Notes: generated by a model not told the origin, from the sequence alone. A stretch of 64,000 bases of DNA from Bradyrhizobium guangxiense (GCF_004114915.1 NZ_CP022219.1:2076501-2140500); one strand, 5' to 3'; positions 43,781 through 52,497 are shown, counted from the first letter of the stretch. Made by a program: numbers and translations.

Positions 43781-45103
43781 CTACGCCGTCTCGGTCTTGG
43801 CTGTGCCGGTCGTCGCCTCAGCGCTCTCGGCCTCCTTGCCGAGGATGAAGGAGCGTCGCATCGGCTTGATCACGAACAGCGCCATCAGTGCCGCCGTTGC
43901 GTTCAACGCCACCGCGACCACGAACACGGCCTTCCAGCCGTACGCTGCAGAGATCACGCTTGCGAGCGGGACGAGCAGGGAGGCGGTGCCCTTCGCGGTG
44001 TAGAGCATGCCGTTGTTGGTGGTTGCGAACTTCGAGCCGAAGGTGTCGCCGCAGGTTGCGGGGAACAGCGAGTAGATCTCGCCGAACACGCCGAAGTAAA
44101 GCGCGGTCGCCAGCACGAACACGATGGGGATGTGCCCATAGGCCGACAGCGTCAACAGCATCAGCGCGGCCGTGCCGAAAGCGATGAACATGGTGTGCTC
44201 GCGGCCGATCGTGTCGGAGACGAAGCCGAAGAAGGGCCGGCCGAAGCCATCGAAGATGCGGTCGAGCGAGATCGCGAAGGTCAGCGCCGCCATCTGGAAG
44301 CCGGCGAGCGTGACGGGCGTGTTGGCGATCTTGAAGTCGTGCGCGATCGGGGCGATCTGCGCCGCGGTCATCAGGCCGCCGGATGCGACCATCACGAAAA
44401 CGAGGTACATGACCCAGAAAATAGGGCTGCGCAGCACCTGCGGCGGGGGGAAGTCGATCTTGGTCTGCGGCAGATTGAGCTGCTTCTTCTTCGGCGGGAT
44501 CGAGAGCCGCGGCGGCTGGATGAAGAAGGCGAGCACGAACACGATCAGACCCTGGCCGATGCCGAAGGTGAAGAAGGCGTGCTGGTAGCCGCTTTCGGCG
44601 ATCATCTGCGCGATCGGCACGATCGTGAGCGCTGCGCCCGCGCCGAAGCCCGCGGCGGTTGCGCCGGCGGCGAGGCCGCGGCGGTCGGGAAACCATTTCA
44701 GCGCGTTGCCGACGCAGGTGCCATACACCGCACCCGCGCCCATGCCGCCGATGATCGCCGCGGTGTAGAGCAGGGTCAGACTGTCGGCGTAAGAGTTGAG
44801 GATCCAGGACAGCGCGATCATCACGCCGCCGAACATGATGACGACACGTGGGCCGTATTTGTCGACGAACCAGGCCTCGACCGGCACCAGCCAGGTCTCG
44901 GTGACGACGAAGATGGTGAAAGCGAGCTGGATCGCGGCGCGTCCCCAATGGTGGGCCGCATCGATCGGATCGACGAACAGCGTCCAGCCATATTGCAGAT
45001 TGGCGATCATCGCCATGCAGACGATGCCCATCGCGAGTTGGAGCCAACGGAAGCCGGTGCGAAGTGGCGCGGCCGTGACGGCGCCATCCGTGCTGGAAAT
45101 CAT
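43781..45103 (-). CDS. Oxalate/formate antiporter family transporter (OFA, MFS), copy 1
   Basis: A 440-residue, 12-helix major facilitator protein. OFA/OxlT features are NLQYGWTLFV in helix 1, ETWLVPVEAWFVDKYGPR in the loop 2-3 region, GAVYGTCVGNALKWFPDRRG, and GEIYSLFPATCGDTFG in helix 9-10. OxlT-type proteins exchange oxalate for formate across the inner membrane. ATG at 45103 follows GGGAGG; the longer frame upstream has no family support. It has its own operator-like site and terminator. Confidence 0.88.
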   Translation of the reverse strand: MISSTDGAVTAAPLRTGFRWLQLAMGIVCMAMIANLQYGWTLFVDPIDAAHHWGRAAIQLAFTIFVVTETWLVPVEAWFVDKYGPRVVIMFGGVMIALSWILNSYADSLTLLYTAAIIGGMGAGAVYGTCVGNALKWFPDRRGLAAGATAAGFGAGAALTIVPIAQMIAESGYQHAFFTFGIGQGLIVFVLAFFIQPPRLSIPPKKKQLNLPQTKIDFPPPQVLRSPIFWVMYLVFVMVASGGLMTAAQIAPIAHDFKIANTPVTLAGFQMAALTFAISLDRIFDGFGRPFFGFVSDTIGREHTMFIAFGTAALMLLTLSAYGHIPIVFVLATALYFGVFGEIYSLFPATCGDTFGSKFATTNNGMLYTAKGTASLLVPLASVISAAYGWKAVFVVAVALNATAALMALFVIKPMRRSFILGKEAESAEATTGTAKTETA

Positions 45104-45203
45104 AAGAACCTCCCAACGCGCCTGATTGAGTGCGACTCTGGCTTGCAAGATGACCCAGTGTCGCAAATGTTGTGGCTTATCGTCGCAAGCGCGGCGTGCA
45201 GAT

Positions 45204-45220
45204 TGGTATACCATATTCCA
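45204..45220. promoter_or_regulatory. Operator-like inverted repeat 2 (before OFA antiporter 1)
   Basis: TGGTAT-N5-ATTCCA, one base away from site 1, lies 101 bases before the start codon. It includes the perfect palindrome TGGTATACCA. Confidence 0.55.
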
Positions 45221-45303
45221 GATGGCAAGCCCTAACTGCGGGGGTTGTCACAAAATCTGCGGTTCCCTTTCAGTCGGGGGCGCCTGGACCTCGCCAAAAC
45301 GAA

Positions 45304-45327
45304 ACGCCCGGCCGCGAGGCCGGGCGT
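45304..45327 (-). terminator. Terminator after the second OFA antiporter gene
   Basis: ACGCCCGGCC (45,304-45,313) and GGCCGGGCGT (45,318-45,327) form a perfect 10-bp stem with loop GCGA. The minus strand then reads TTTCGTTTTGG, a usable T-run. Confidence 0.82.
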
Positions 45328-45359
45328 CGGTGTTTGGAAACCGCTGTTGGTGAGGCGGG

Positions 45360-46646
45360 TCAGATCGTCGATTTCGCGACCACGACCTTGCGCCAGGGCT
45401 TGAGCAGCGCGATCGCCAGCAGCGACGCCAGGATGTTGGCGCCCGCCGCGATGATGAACACGCTGTCCCACGTGCCCGAGGATTGCTGCATGTAGTTGGC
45501 GATCGGCACCAGCAGCGCGGCGGTGCCCTTCGCGGTGTAGAGCAGGCCGGCATTGGTGGTCGCGAACTTGGCGCCGAAGGTGTCGGTGCAGGTCGAGGGG
45601 AACAGCGAGTAGATCTCACCCCAGGCGAAGAACACGAAGCCCGAGAGCAGCACGAACCAGACCGGATCGTGGCCCCACAGATAGAGCATCCAGATGCCGA
45701 GGCCTTCCATGCCGAAGGCGATGAACATCGTGTTCTCGCGGCCGATCATGTCGGAGATCCAGCCGAAGAATGGACGCGTCAGGCCATTGAGCACGCGGTC
45801 GATCGTGGCCGCGAACGTCACTGCGGTCATCGTCACCGCCATCAGCGTCACCGGCACGTTGTCGACCTTCCAGTCGGCCGCGATCGGCTTCAGGTTGGCC
45901 GTCACCATCAAGCCGCCGGCGCCGACGATCACGAACATGAAGTACATCAGCCAGAAGATCGGCTGACGCAGAACTTCGGTTGGCTGGTAGTTGCGGCGGG
46001 GCTGCAGCAGGTTGGCGTTCGCCACCACGTTCGGCACCTGGCCCGCCTTCGGCGCCAGCAGGAAGAAGGCGAGGATGCAGATGATGATGCCTTGGCCGAG
46101 GCCGAAATAGAGGAAGGTGGTCTGAAAGCCACTGTCCTTGATCATGGCCTGAATCGGCGCGACGGTCAGCGCGGAGCCTGCACCGAAGCCTGCGGCCGTG
46201 ATGCCCGCGGCCAGACCGCGCTTGTCCGGAAACCATTTCAACGCGTTGCCGACGCAGGTGCCGTAGACGCCGCCCGCGCCGATACCCGCGATGATCATGC
46301 CGAGATAATAGCCGTTGAGCGTGGTGGCCTGCGCGTTGATCGCCCAGCCAATGGCGCAGAGCACGCCGCCGACCAGCACCACGATGCGCGGGCCGTATTT
46401 GTCGACGAACCATCCCTCGACCGGCACCAGCCAGGTCTCGAACAGGACGAAGAGGGTGAAGGCCCATTGGATCGACGCGCGATCCCAGCCGAACTTCTTC
46501 TGGATGTCAGGGACGAAGAACGTCCAGCCGTATTGATAGTTGGCGATCATCACCATCGCGCCTACACCGATCGCCAATTGCGCCCAGCGATACGTGTCGC
46601 TAACGCGCGCGGTTGTAGGGGCGGTTGCCTGCACCATGTCCGTCAT
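45360..46646 (-). CDS. Oxalate/formate antiporter family transporter (OFA, MFS), copy 2
   Basis: A 428-residue, 12-helix transporter closely related to the preceding gene (shared blocks ETWLVPVEGWFVDKYGPR, GVYGTCVGNALKWFPDKRG and GEIYSLFPSTCTDTFGAKF). Oxalate uptake with formate release is the expected activity, supported by frc and oxc 16 kb away. ATG at 46646 follows GGGAGG. The two copies probably arose by tandem duplication and then diverged; they may differ in substrate or expression. Confidence 0.9.
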   Translation of the reverse strand: MTDMVQATAPTTARVSDTYRWAQLAIGVGAMVMIANYQYGWTFFVPDIQKKFGWDRASIQWAFTLFVLFETWLVPVEGWFVDKYGPRIVVLVGGVLCAIGWAINAQATTLNGYYLGMIIAGIGAGGVYGTCVGNALKWFPDKRGLAAGITAAGFGAGSALTVAPIQAMIKDSGFQTTFLYFGLGQGIIICILAFFLLAPKAGQVPNVVANANLLQPRRNYQPTEVLRQPIFWLMYFMFVIVGAGGLMVTANLKPIAADWKVDNVPVTLMAVTMTAVTFAATIDRVLNGLTRPFFGWISDMIGRENTMFIAFGMEGLGIWMLYLWGHDPVWFVLLSGFVFFAWGEIYSLFPSTCTDTFGAKFATTNAGLLYTAKGTAALLVPIANYMQQSSGTWDSVFIIAAGANILASLLAIALLKPWRKVVVAKSTI

Positions 46647-46697
46647 AAAGCCTCCCGTGGCGCCTCTAATTTTTATGCGAGCGCTGGAGTGGCATTC

Positions 46698-46714
46698 TTG
46701 TATGCATTATGCCA
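46698..46714. promoter_or_regulatory. Operator-like inverted repeat 3 (before OFA antiporter 2)
   Basis: TTGTAT-N5-ATGCCA, 52 bases before the start codon. The core GTATGCAT differs from GTATACAT by one base. Confidence 0.5.
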
Positions 46715-46799
46715 AGCTTCAAGCGCTGGTCCGGCCACCGTGCGCAAATGTCGCAGGCCTTGCCGGCTGCGGCTGTGACTCGGGACAGTGCAAGTAGAA

Positions 46800-46822
46800 A
46801 TGGCCCCGCGTTGCGGGGCCAT
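46800..46822 (-). terminator. Terminator after the 45-residue protein gene
   Basis: ATGGCCCCGC (46,800-46,809) and GCGGGGCCAT (46,813-46,822), perfect 10-bp stem, loop GTT. On the minus strand TTTCTAC follows. Confidence 0.75.
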
Positions 46823-46891
46823 TCATCAAAAGTAGCATGTGGATCGTTCTGAAACCGCCGCGCTCTGCGGCAGCGCGGGAAAGTGCCGGGG

Positions 46892-47029
46892 TTACAGGCC
46901 GAAACGCGGCAGGTCGCCGTTGTGATTCGAAATCTCGGCGCTCGCCATCAGGAAACGGTCCACCGCGGCCAGAAAGCGGGCGAACAGCGAGGAAGGGGGG
47001 GCGAAGGCGACGGAAGCGGTCTTGGACAT
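46892..47029 (-). CDS. Small protein of 45 residues in the oxalate/formate block
   Basis: The product begins MSKTASVAFAPPSSLFARFL and ends NGDLPRFGL. A helical, amphipathic middle and no signal peptide are seen. ATG at 47029 has AAGGGA upstream. It carries its own operator-like site (site 4) and its own terminator, both shared in style with the antiporter genes, so it is a real transcription unit. Short proteins with this DLPRFGL tail occur in Bradyrhizobium; the function is unknown. Confidence 0.65.
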   Translation of the reverse strand: MSKTASVAFAPPSSLFARFLAAVDRFLMASAEISNHNGDLPRFGL

Positions 47030-47085
47030 CGGAATTCCCTTTCTTGAGACGGACAGGCTTGGCGTCTCGTTTCGGGGGACAATTT

Positions 47086-47102
47086 ATGTATACCAGATGC
47101 CA
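47086..47102. promoter_or_regulatory. Operator-like inverted repeat 4 (before the 45-residue protein gene)
   Basis: ATGTAT-N5-ATGCCA with the core GTATACCA, 57 bases before the start codon. It sits in the 347-base gap before the Hsp70-like gene; the rest of that gap (to 47,376) shows no gene. Confidence 0.55.
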
Positions 47103-47376
47103 GCGTCTACGTATTTGTTTGCATAGCAGCATGCGGCGCGCCGCATTGCAACATTATAGCGGGTTAATGTGACCGATTCGGGCCTAAATCGCTCGGAAAG
47201 TCAGGTCGTGGTCCGCTCGGACGCGCAACGATGCGGAATCAAGGGCAAACGACGCGCCCTGAGGCGGGAACCGGGACAGAACAAGGCCTAAGGGCTTGGC
47301 AGGTTCAAGGCTTGGCAGGGTCATGCAAAGCGGCTAGTGGTCCGCCCCCTTATCCAATCAACTGTCAGAGTGGTTC

Positions 47377-48702
47377 ATGTCGAGCGCCTCGCCCGCCGTC
47401 TCGATCGGCATCGATTTTGGGACCAGCAATACGGTCGTCGCCCTTGCGGCCGACGACCGCCGGGTCGAGGCCATCCGCTTCGACCACGGCGGACAGCGCC
47501 ACAGCGTCTACGTGTCGGCGCTGTGCTTCTGGGAGGACCGGCCGGGCGCCGGCGCCCAGGCCGAGGGCGGCCCCTGGGCGATCGAGCAGTTCCTCGAAGG
47601 GCGTCACGTCTACCGTTTCCTGCAGTCGTTCAAGACTTTCGCCGCGAGCAGCAGCTTCAACACCACGCAAGTCTTCCGGCAGCGTTTCAAGTTCGAGGAC
47701 ATCCTGGCCGCGTTCCTGCGGACATTGGCGCGCCATGGCGGCGAGAAGTTCGGCTTCGAGACCTCGACCATCACGGTCGGCCGCCCCGTCCGCTTTGCCG
47801 GCGGCAATCCCGACGAGGCGCTGGCGATGCAGCGCTACCACGCCGCCTTCGAGCGCCTCGGGGCCGGCCACGCGCGCTATGTCTACGAGCCCGTAGGCGC
47901 GGCGTTCTCCTTTGCCCGAAGGCTGGAGCGCGATGCCACCGTGCTGGTGGCGGATTTCGGCGGCGGCACCAGCGATTTCTCCGTGATGCGCTTCTCGCGC
48001 AAGGGAGGCAGCCTGCGCGCCGAGCCGCTGGGACACGCCGGCATCGGCATCGCTGGCGATACGTTCGACTACCGCATCGTCGACCACATCGTCTCGCCGC
48101 GGCTCGGCAAGGGCTCCAGCTTCCGCTCCTTCGACAAGGTGCTGCCGATTCCCAGCGGGCATTACACCAATCTGGCGCGCTGGCATCAGCTGGCGATGAT
48201 GAAGAGCAACGGCGATTTGCGCGAGCTCCGGGAGCTCGCGCGCACCGCGCTGAAGCCCGACCTGCTCGAGGATTTCATCACCATCGTCGATCTCGACCTC
48301 GGCTTTGCGCTGTACCGCGCAGTGTCCGATGCCAAGGTCGCGCTCTCGGCGCGGGACGAGGTGGATTTCCGCTTCAAGGGCGGCGGCGTCGACATCGGCG
48401 CGGCCGTCACGCGGAAGAATTTCGAAGCCTGGATTGCCGACGACATCGCCCGGCTCGGGGCCACCGTCGACAAGGTGCTGGCCGAAGCCGGTATCACTGC
48501 GCGCGAGGTCGAGAAGGTGTTCCTGACCGGCGGCACCTCTTTCGTGCCCGCCGTTCGAAAGCTGTTCGCCGAACGGTTCGGCAACGAGCGGCTGATGTCG
48601 GGCGACCAGTTCGAGTCGATCGCCTATGGGCTTGCGCTGATCGGACACAGTCCGGACCCGGACCGCTGGACGGCAAGCGGCGGGCTCGCCGCGAAGGCGT
48701 AG
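47377..48702 (+). CDS. Hsp70-family ATPase without substrate-binding domain (YegD-like)
   Basis: A 441-residue actin/Hsp70-fold protein. The phosphate-binding motifs are SIGIDFGTSNTVVALA, VLVADFGGGTSDFSVM and VFLTGGTSFVPAVRKLF. The length covers only the nucleotide-binding domain plus insertions, as in E. coli YegD, so peptide binding of DnaK type is not expected. ATG at 47377 directly precedes the first motif. A terminator hairpin follows. Confidence 0.88.
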   Translation: MSSASPAVSIGIDFGTSNTVVALAADDRRVEAIRFDHGGQRHSVYVSALCFWEDRPGAGAQAEGGPWAIEQFLEGRHVYRFLQSFKTFAASSSFNTTQVFRQRFKFEDILAAFLRTLARHGGEKFGFETSTITVGRPVRFAGGNPDEALAMQRYHAAFERLGAGHARYVYEPVGAAFSFARRLERDATVLVADFGGGTSDFSVMRFSRKGGSLRAEPLGHAGIGIAGDTFDYRIVDHIVSPRLGKGSSFRSFDKVLPIPSGHYTNLARWHQLAMMKSNGDLRELRELARTALKPDLLEDFITIVDLDLGFALYRAVSDAKVALSARDEVDFRFKGGGVDIGAAVTRKNFEAWIADDIARLGATVDKVLAEAGITAREVEKVFLTGGTSFVPAVRKLFAERFGNERLMSGDQFESIAYGLALIGHSPDPDRWTASGGLAAKA

Positions 48703-48737
48703 AGCGCGATGAGACTTAGATGAATCGTCATCGCGCT
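48703..48737 (+). terminator. Terminator after the Hsp70-like gene
   Basis: AGCGCGATGA (48,703-48,712) and TCATCGCGCT (48,728-48,737) form a perfect 10-bp stem with a 15-base loop, then TTAGG. The T-run is short, so efficiency is uncertain. Confidence 0.55.
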
Positions 48738-48756
48738 TTAGGAGGCTGTTCAGTCG

Positions 48757-49203
48757 CTATTTCTGCTGAATTCGGTTCAGGTAGTCGATCACGGCGAGAA
48801 TGCGGGTCCGCACGACGACCTCCGGGTTTTGCTGCGGCCCGGCCTTCTGCCAATAATAGGAATCGACGGCGTGAGGCAGGTTGACGATGGGGTTGAACCG
48901 CTCGCCCCAGATCGGCATTTCACGGGTGCCGTGAGCTGGGACTGATTTCGACCCGTATATGGTTTCGTAAACGGCGTTGGTGGGAAACACGCCGTTGTTG
49001 TTCTTGGTCAACACGGTCAAGTCGGAAGGCGCCGTCTTGAGCTGTCCGCTGACCGGTCCGTTGCCCTTGGCATCGAGACCGTGACAACTCGCGCACGAAG
49101 ACTGAAATTCCGCCCTGCCGATATCAACTTCCTCGGCCCCGGCGGCAGTGGCCAAACCGGCGGCAAGCCCGGCAATGATCAACCATTCGACAGCAGATCT
49201 CAT
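48757..49203 (-). CDS. Small periplasmic cytochrome c
   Basis: A 148-residue exported protein. Residues 1-23 are a signal peptide; the haem motif is CASCH in FQSSCASCHGLDAKGNGP, typical of class I cytochromes. A likely Met ligand is in TREMPIWGERF. Two adjacent ATGs (49,206 and 49,203) follow GGAGG; the second has the better spacing. A FixK/FNR-type box lies 65 bases upstream, so it is probably induced at low oxygen. It may carry electrons to a terminal oxidase. Confidence 0.88.
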   Translation of the reverse strand: MRSAVEWLIIAGLAAGLATAAGAEEVDIGRAEFQSSCASCHGLDAKGNGPVSGQLKTAPSDLTVLTKNNNGVFPTNAVYETIYGSKSVPAHGTREMPIWGERFNPIVNLPHAVDSYYWQKAGPQQNPEVVVRTRILAVIDYLNRIQQK

Positions 49204-49267
49204 CATCTCGCCTCCGACGCCTGCAGGGAAGACTTCTGTCTCGTAGCCGCATTGTCCTTCTGACAGT

Positions 49268-49281
49268 TTGACGCACATCAA
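49268..49281. promoter_or_regulatory. FixK/FNR-type box before the cytochrome c gene
   Basis: TTGACGCACATCAA matches TTGA-N6-TCAA, the core of the FixK2/FNR binding site in rhizobia. It lies about 70 bases before the cytochrome start codon, suitable for an activator bound near -40, and is divergent from the binding-protein gene at 49,464. Confidence 0.6.
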
Positions 49282-49463
49282 GACCGCAGACACAGTGTGG
49301 CCGCGGAAGAACGAACAGCGTCGCTACCATGCAGCCTCGTGGGTCGCCGGCTCAGCCGCCGGCCTTGCCAGGGCTGATGGCGACGTGGTTACCTGTCCGC
49401 ATTACATTCTGGATTGTCATGACGATTGGGAATTTGAGGGATCGCGATGCAAGACGGGGCGTC

Positions 49464-50444
49464 ATGAGGCGCCGCGATTTCATCGGGATCGCAGCCGCTA
49501 TGGCCGCGGGTTTGCCGTTGTCGGTCAGAGCGGTTTCCCCGCGCAACGCGCGTGTTGGCTTTCTGACGCTCGGCGCCGATCGGTCTCCGCTGGTCGACGG
49601 CCGGGTCGCGTCATTTCGCGAAGGGGTCATCGGCCGCGGCCAGGACGCTATCAATATCGAGGTGCTTGAGCGCAGGGCCAATGGCCAGATCGACAGGCTG
49701 GCCCCGATGGCCGCAGATCTCGTCGGGCAGGGAGTCCAGGCCATCTGCGCCATTTCCCCGCCCGCGGTTCGTGCGGCACGGCAGGCGACCGCGGCGATCC
49801 CGATCGTCGCGCTCGATTTGGAGAGCGATCCGGTTGCGAGCGCTTGGGCTGCCAGCCTCGCGCATCCCGGTGGTAACGTCACCGGCATCTTCCTCGACAT
49901 TCCCGGCTTCAACGCGAAGACTCTGCAATTGCTTAGCGAGATCGTGCCGGGCATCCGAAGCGTTGCCGTGCTGTGGCACCGCCCAAGCGGATCCCTTCAG
50001 CTCGGCGCCTTGCGGGGTGCGGCAGCCAGTCTTGGCGTCACGCTCGATATTTTCGAGGTCGACAGCGTCGGCGATCTGGGGGGTGCCATCGCTGCGATGG
50101 CAAAATCGGACGTCAAGGGCGTCATCATGCTGTCGTCTTCGCTCTTCGCTGGCAATCTGGGCCTGTTGGCCGACCTGACGCTGCGTCATCGTCTTCCGGC
50201 CATCAATACCTTTCCCGAGTTCGCTGCGAGCGGCGGGCTGCTCGGTTACGGGCCCGATCTGCCCAGCCTGTTCACGCAAGCGGGCTTCATGACGCGCAAG
50301 GTGTTGCAGGGCAGCTCGGTTGCCGAGCTGCCGATCGAACGCCCGACGCGCTTTCAGCTGATCGCCAATACCAAGACTGCGACCGCACTGAACCTCACCC
50401 TCCCGGCATCCATTCTCGTCAGTGCGGACAGCGTGATCGAGTGA
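49464..50444 (+). CDS. Orphan ABC transporter substrate-binding protein with Tat-like signal
   Basis: A 326-residue protein of the ABC_sub_bind family (VGFLTLGADRSPLVDG, AISPPAVRAARQAT, AHPGGNVTGIFLD). The N-terminus MRRRDFIGIAAAMAAGLPLS is a twin-arginine signal. No permease or ATPase is adjacent, as is common for this family in Bradyrhizobium. The ligand is unknown. The start at 49464 is set by the signal; the longer frame upstream is not supported. Confidence 0.85.
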   Translation: MRRRDFIGIAAAMAAGLPLSVRAVSPRNARVGFLTLGADRSPLVDGRVASFREGVIGRGQDAINIEVLERRANGQIDRLAPMAADLVGQGVQAICAISPPAVRAARQATAAIPIVALDLESDPVASAWAASLAHPGGNVTGIFLDIPGFNAKTLQLLSEIVPGIRSVAVLWHRPSGSLQLGALRGAAASLGVTLDIFEVDSVGDLGGAIAAMAKSDVKGVIMLSSSLFAGNLGLLADLTLRHRLPAINTFPEFAASGGLLGYGPDLPSLFTQAGFMTRKVLQGSSVAELPIERPTRFQLIANTKTATALNLTLPASILVSADSVIE

Positions 50445-50497
50445 AGTCTCGAGGTGCCTCCACCGGGCATCCGCTCGTCGTTGGCGCCGAATGCGCC

Positions 50498-50941
50498 CTA
50501 TTGGTTGATCTCCGGCTCGACGAGCTTCGCCAGATTGCGCAGCGATTCCTGCCAGCCGAGATAGCAGGCCTCCAGCGGAATGACGTCGGGGATGCCGGCC
50601 TGGGTGATGTCGATCTCGGTGCCGACCGAGACTTTCTTCAGGATCACGGTCACCTGGATTTCGCCCGGCAGATTGGGGTCGTCGAACCTGTCGGTGTAGC
50701 GGAGCCGTTCGCCCGGCACGAGCTCGAGATATTCGCCGCCGAACGAATGGCTGTGGCCCGTCGTGAAGTTCCGGAACGACATCTTGAACGTGCCGCCGAC
50801 CTTGGGCTCGAAATGATGCACGGTGCAGGTAAAGCCGTTCGGCGGAAGCCATTTCGCCATCGCGTCCGCCTCGAGGAAGGCGCGGTAGACCTTCTGCGGG
50901 CTGGTGGCGAGAACGCGGTGTAGGCGGACAGTGCTGGGCAT
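50498..50941 (-). CDS. SRPBCC (START-like, AHSA1-type) family protein
   Basis: A 147-residue protein with the AHSA1/SRPBCC fold: HRVLATSPQKVYRAFLEADAMAKWLPPNGF at the N-terminus, GGTFKMSFRNF in the middle and the ending WQESLRNLAKLVEPEI. Members bind small hydrophobic ligands or act as stress proteins. ATG at 50941 fits the family. The 185 bases upstream hold no gene. Confidence 0.88.
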   Translation of the reverse strand: MPSTVRLHRVLATSPQKVYRAFLEADAMAKWLPPNGFTCTVHHFEPKVGGTFKMSFRNFTTGHSHSFGGEYLELVPGERLRYTDRFDDPNLPGEIQVTVILKKVSVGTEIDITQAGIPDVIPLEACYLGWQESLRNLAKLVEPEINQ

Positions 50942-51126
50942 GGTTGTTATCCTCGGTGATTGATGGGCCCGAGTTTGGCGTCTATGGCCCATTCATGTCA
51001 CGAGGACGACGGGCAAGCCGCCGATCCGACACAGCCTTGCAGATTTTTTGCCGGGGACGCCGGCGGCAGATGGTCTGACGCGAGCCGCGAAACGGCCCCC
51101 ACCCCACGGGGCATCGTGAACGCCCG

Positions 51127-52179
51127 TCACTTCGTGATGATGTGTTTCGTCGGCGTCACTGCGGGCGGCGGTGCCACCGGCGAAATCACGAACGTCACCC
51201 ACGCGTTCCAGCCCTCCGGCCGGTGTTCGGCGGCAAATTCCTTATAGGCCTTGAAGTTGAGGTAGCCCTGTTTGTCGCCGACCGGGAAGATGAATCCGAT
51301 CTGCGGGCCGATCCCGCCCACCCGCGAGCGGAAGCAGCCGACGCGATCGCCGGATCCGCTGTCGCAGCCGAGTTGCTGGTAGAAATAGCCGACGAGACCA
51401 ACCTGCACCTGCTTGCTCAGGAACTGGGACGCACCCCAGTCGAAGTGCATGTCTACGCCACTTTGATATTGCGTATCGGTGTTCTTGAAATTGTAGGTGA
51501 AGCCGAGCACGCCGGACAGCTCATGTCCGGTCTGCGGATTGAAATAGGTATAGCCGCCGCCCGCGTCGATCGCGCCGTGTCCGATCCCGATATTGGCGAG
51601 CCGGGTCGACTGGTAAGCCCCGACCGGAATGTCACCCGTGATGTAGGTCATGTAGTTGTTGACACCGGCATTCCAGCGCAGCGCGAATTGCGGGATCACA
51701 TCGCCGAAGGCGGTCACGGAATCGCTGATCGAATCGAATCGCGAGAAGGGAATCGAGCCCAGCGGCGTCGCCAGCGTCCCCGTCACCGACCCGTTGAGCG
51801 AAGTGGTGTTGGCACCGTAGATTCCGATCAGGCTGGCCGAGGCCTGACCGCCGAGCACGGGTGTCGCGAAGACGTAGGTCGCGTTCAACAGCCCGAGATC
51901 CACGTTTGCATTGACGTTCGCGCTCAACGTGGCTGTCAGGTTCGCCGGAATTCGCCCGATTTGAATCTCGCGCGCACGCGCCACGTCACCACCGGCCGAG
52001 ACCGAAGTGTGATAGTAGATCGCAGCGGCCGTCCAGCCCGGTTGCTGAGGTGTGGCAGCGAGACTGCCGAACATGCCCGGGATCCAGAAGCTGATGCCGC
52101 TCTCGTCGGCCAGGCTCTTGGTCGGTATTGATGCCAGCGCCGCAAATGCAATAGCGGCAAACGCTTTCGCCAATCGCAT
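51127..52179 (-). CDS. SphA/phenol-meta-pathway-type outer-membrane protein
   Basis: A 350-residue protein with a signal peptide (residues 1-24) and a beta-strand-rich mature part (TPQQPGWTAAAIYYHTS, GLLNATYVFATPVLGGQASASLIG, LGFTYNFKNTDTQYQSGVDMHFDWGAS) typical of the family of putative transport porins linked to aromatic degradation. It ends with a short hydrophobic tail. ATG at 52179 follows GGAGGAG. It is divergent from the arylsulfatase, so the two may work together on sulfated aromatics. Confidence 0.82.
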   Translation of the reverse strand: MRLAKAFAAIAFAALASIPTKSLADESGISFWIPGMFGSLAATPQQPGWTAAAIYYHTSVSAGGDVARAREIQIGRIPANLTATLSANVNANVDLGLLNATYVFATPVLGGQASASLIGIYGANTTSLNGSVTGTLATPLGSIPFSRFDSISDSVTAFGDVIPQFALRWNAGVNNYMTYITGDIPVGAYQSTRLANIGIGHGAIDAGGGYTYFNPQTGHELSGVLGFTYNFKNTDTQYQSGVDMHFDWGASQFLSKQVQVGLVGYFYQQLGCDSGSGDRVGCFRSRVGGIGPQIGFIFPVGDKQGYLNFKAYKEFAAEHRPEGWNAWVTFVISPVAPPPAVTPTKHIITK

Positions 52180-52427
52180 GAAAACTCCTCCCGAACCACG
52201 AGCTTCGCTCAGTGGGAGCGCCTGATATGTTGCTGATCATATGACCCAGCCGACCGGGCTTGCCATAGTTGTCGATGAATCGGGAATTTTTGGCAGTCAG
52301 GTGTAGCGCGAGAACAACACTACCGCGCCATGATACCAGCTGATGGAAATGAAGCTCCGGGAATTTACGGAAAAGGGGCGCTCCTCCGTCTCCAGCATGT
52401 CCGCTACCGATCCGTAATCCCGATCTG

Positions 52428-52441
52428 TTGATCCATATCAA
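52428..52441. promoter_or_regulatory. Perfect FixK/FNR-type box before the arylsulfatase
   Basis: TTGATCCATATCAA is a perfect match to TTGAT-N4-ATCAA. Its centre lies 63 bases before the ATG; binding at -41.5 would place transcription start about 22 bases upstream of the ATG. It lies in the 318-base divergent gap (52,180-52,497), which shows no gene. Confidence 0.7.
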
Positions 52442-52497
52442 TCCCTTTTTCGGGCCGCCGCAAAATGATGGCGGCTCATTTGACGGGAGGAATTGCA

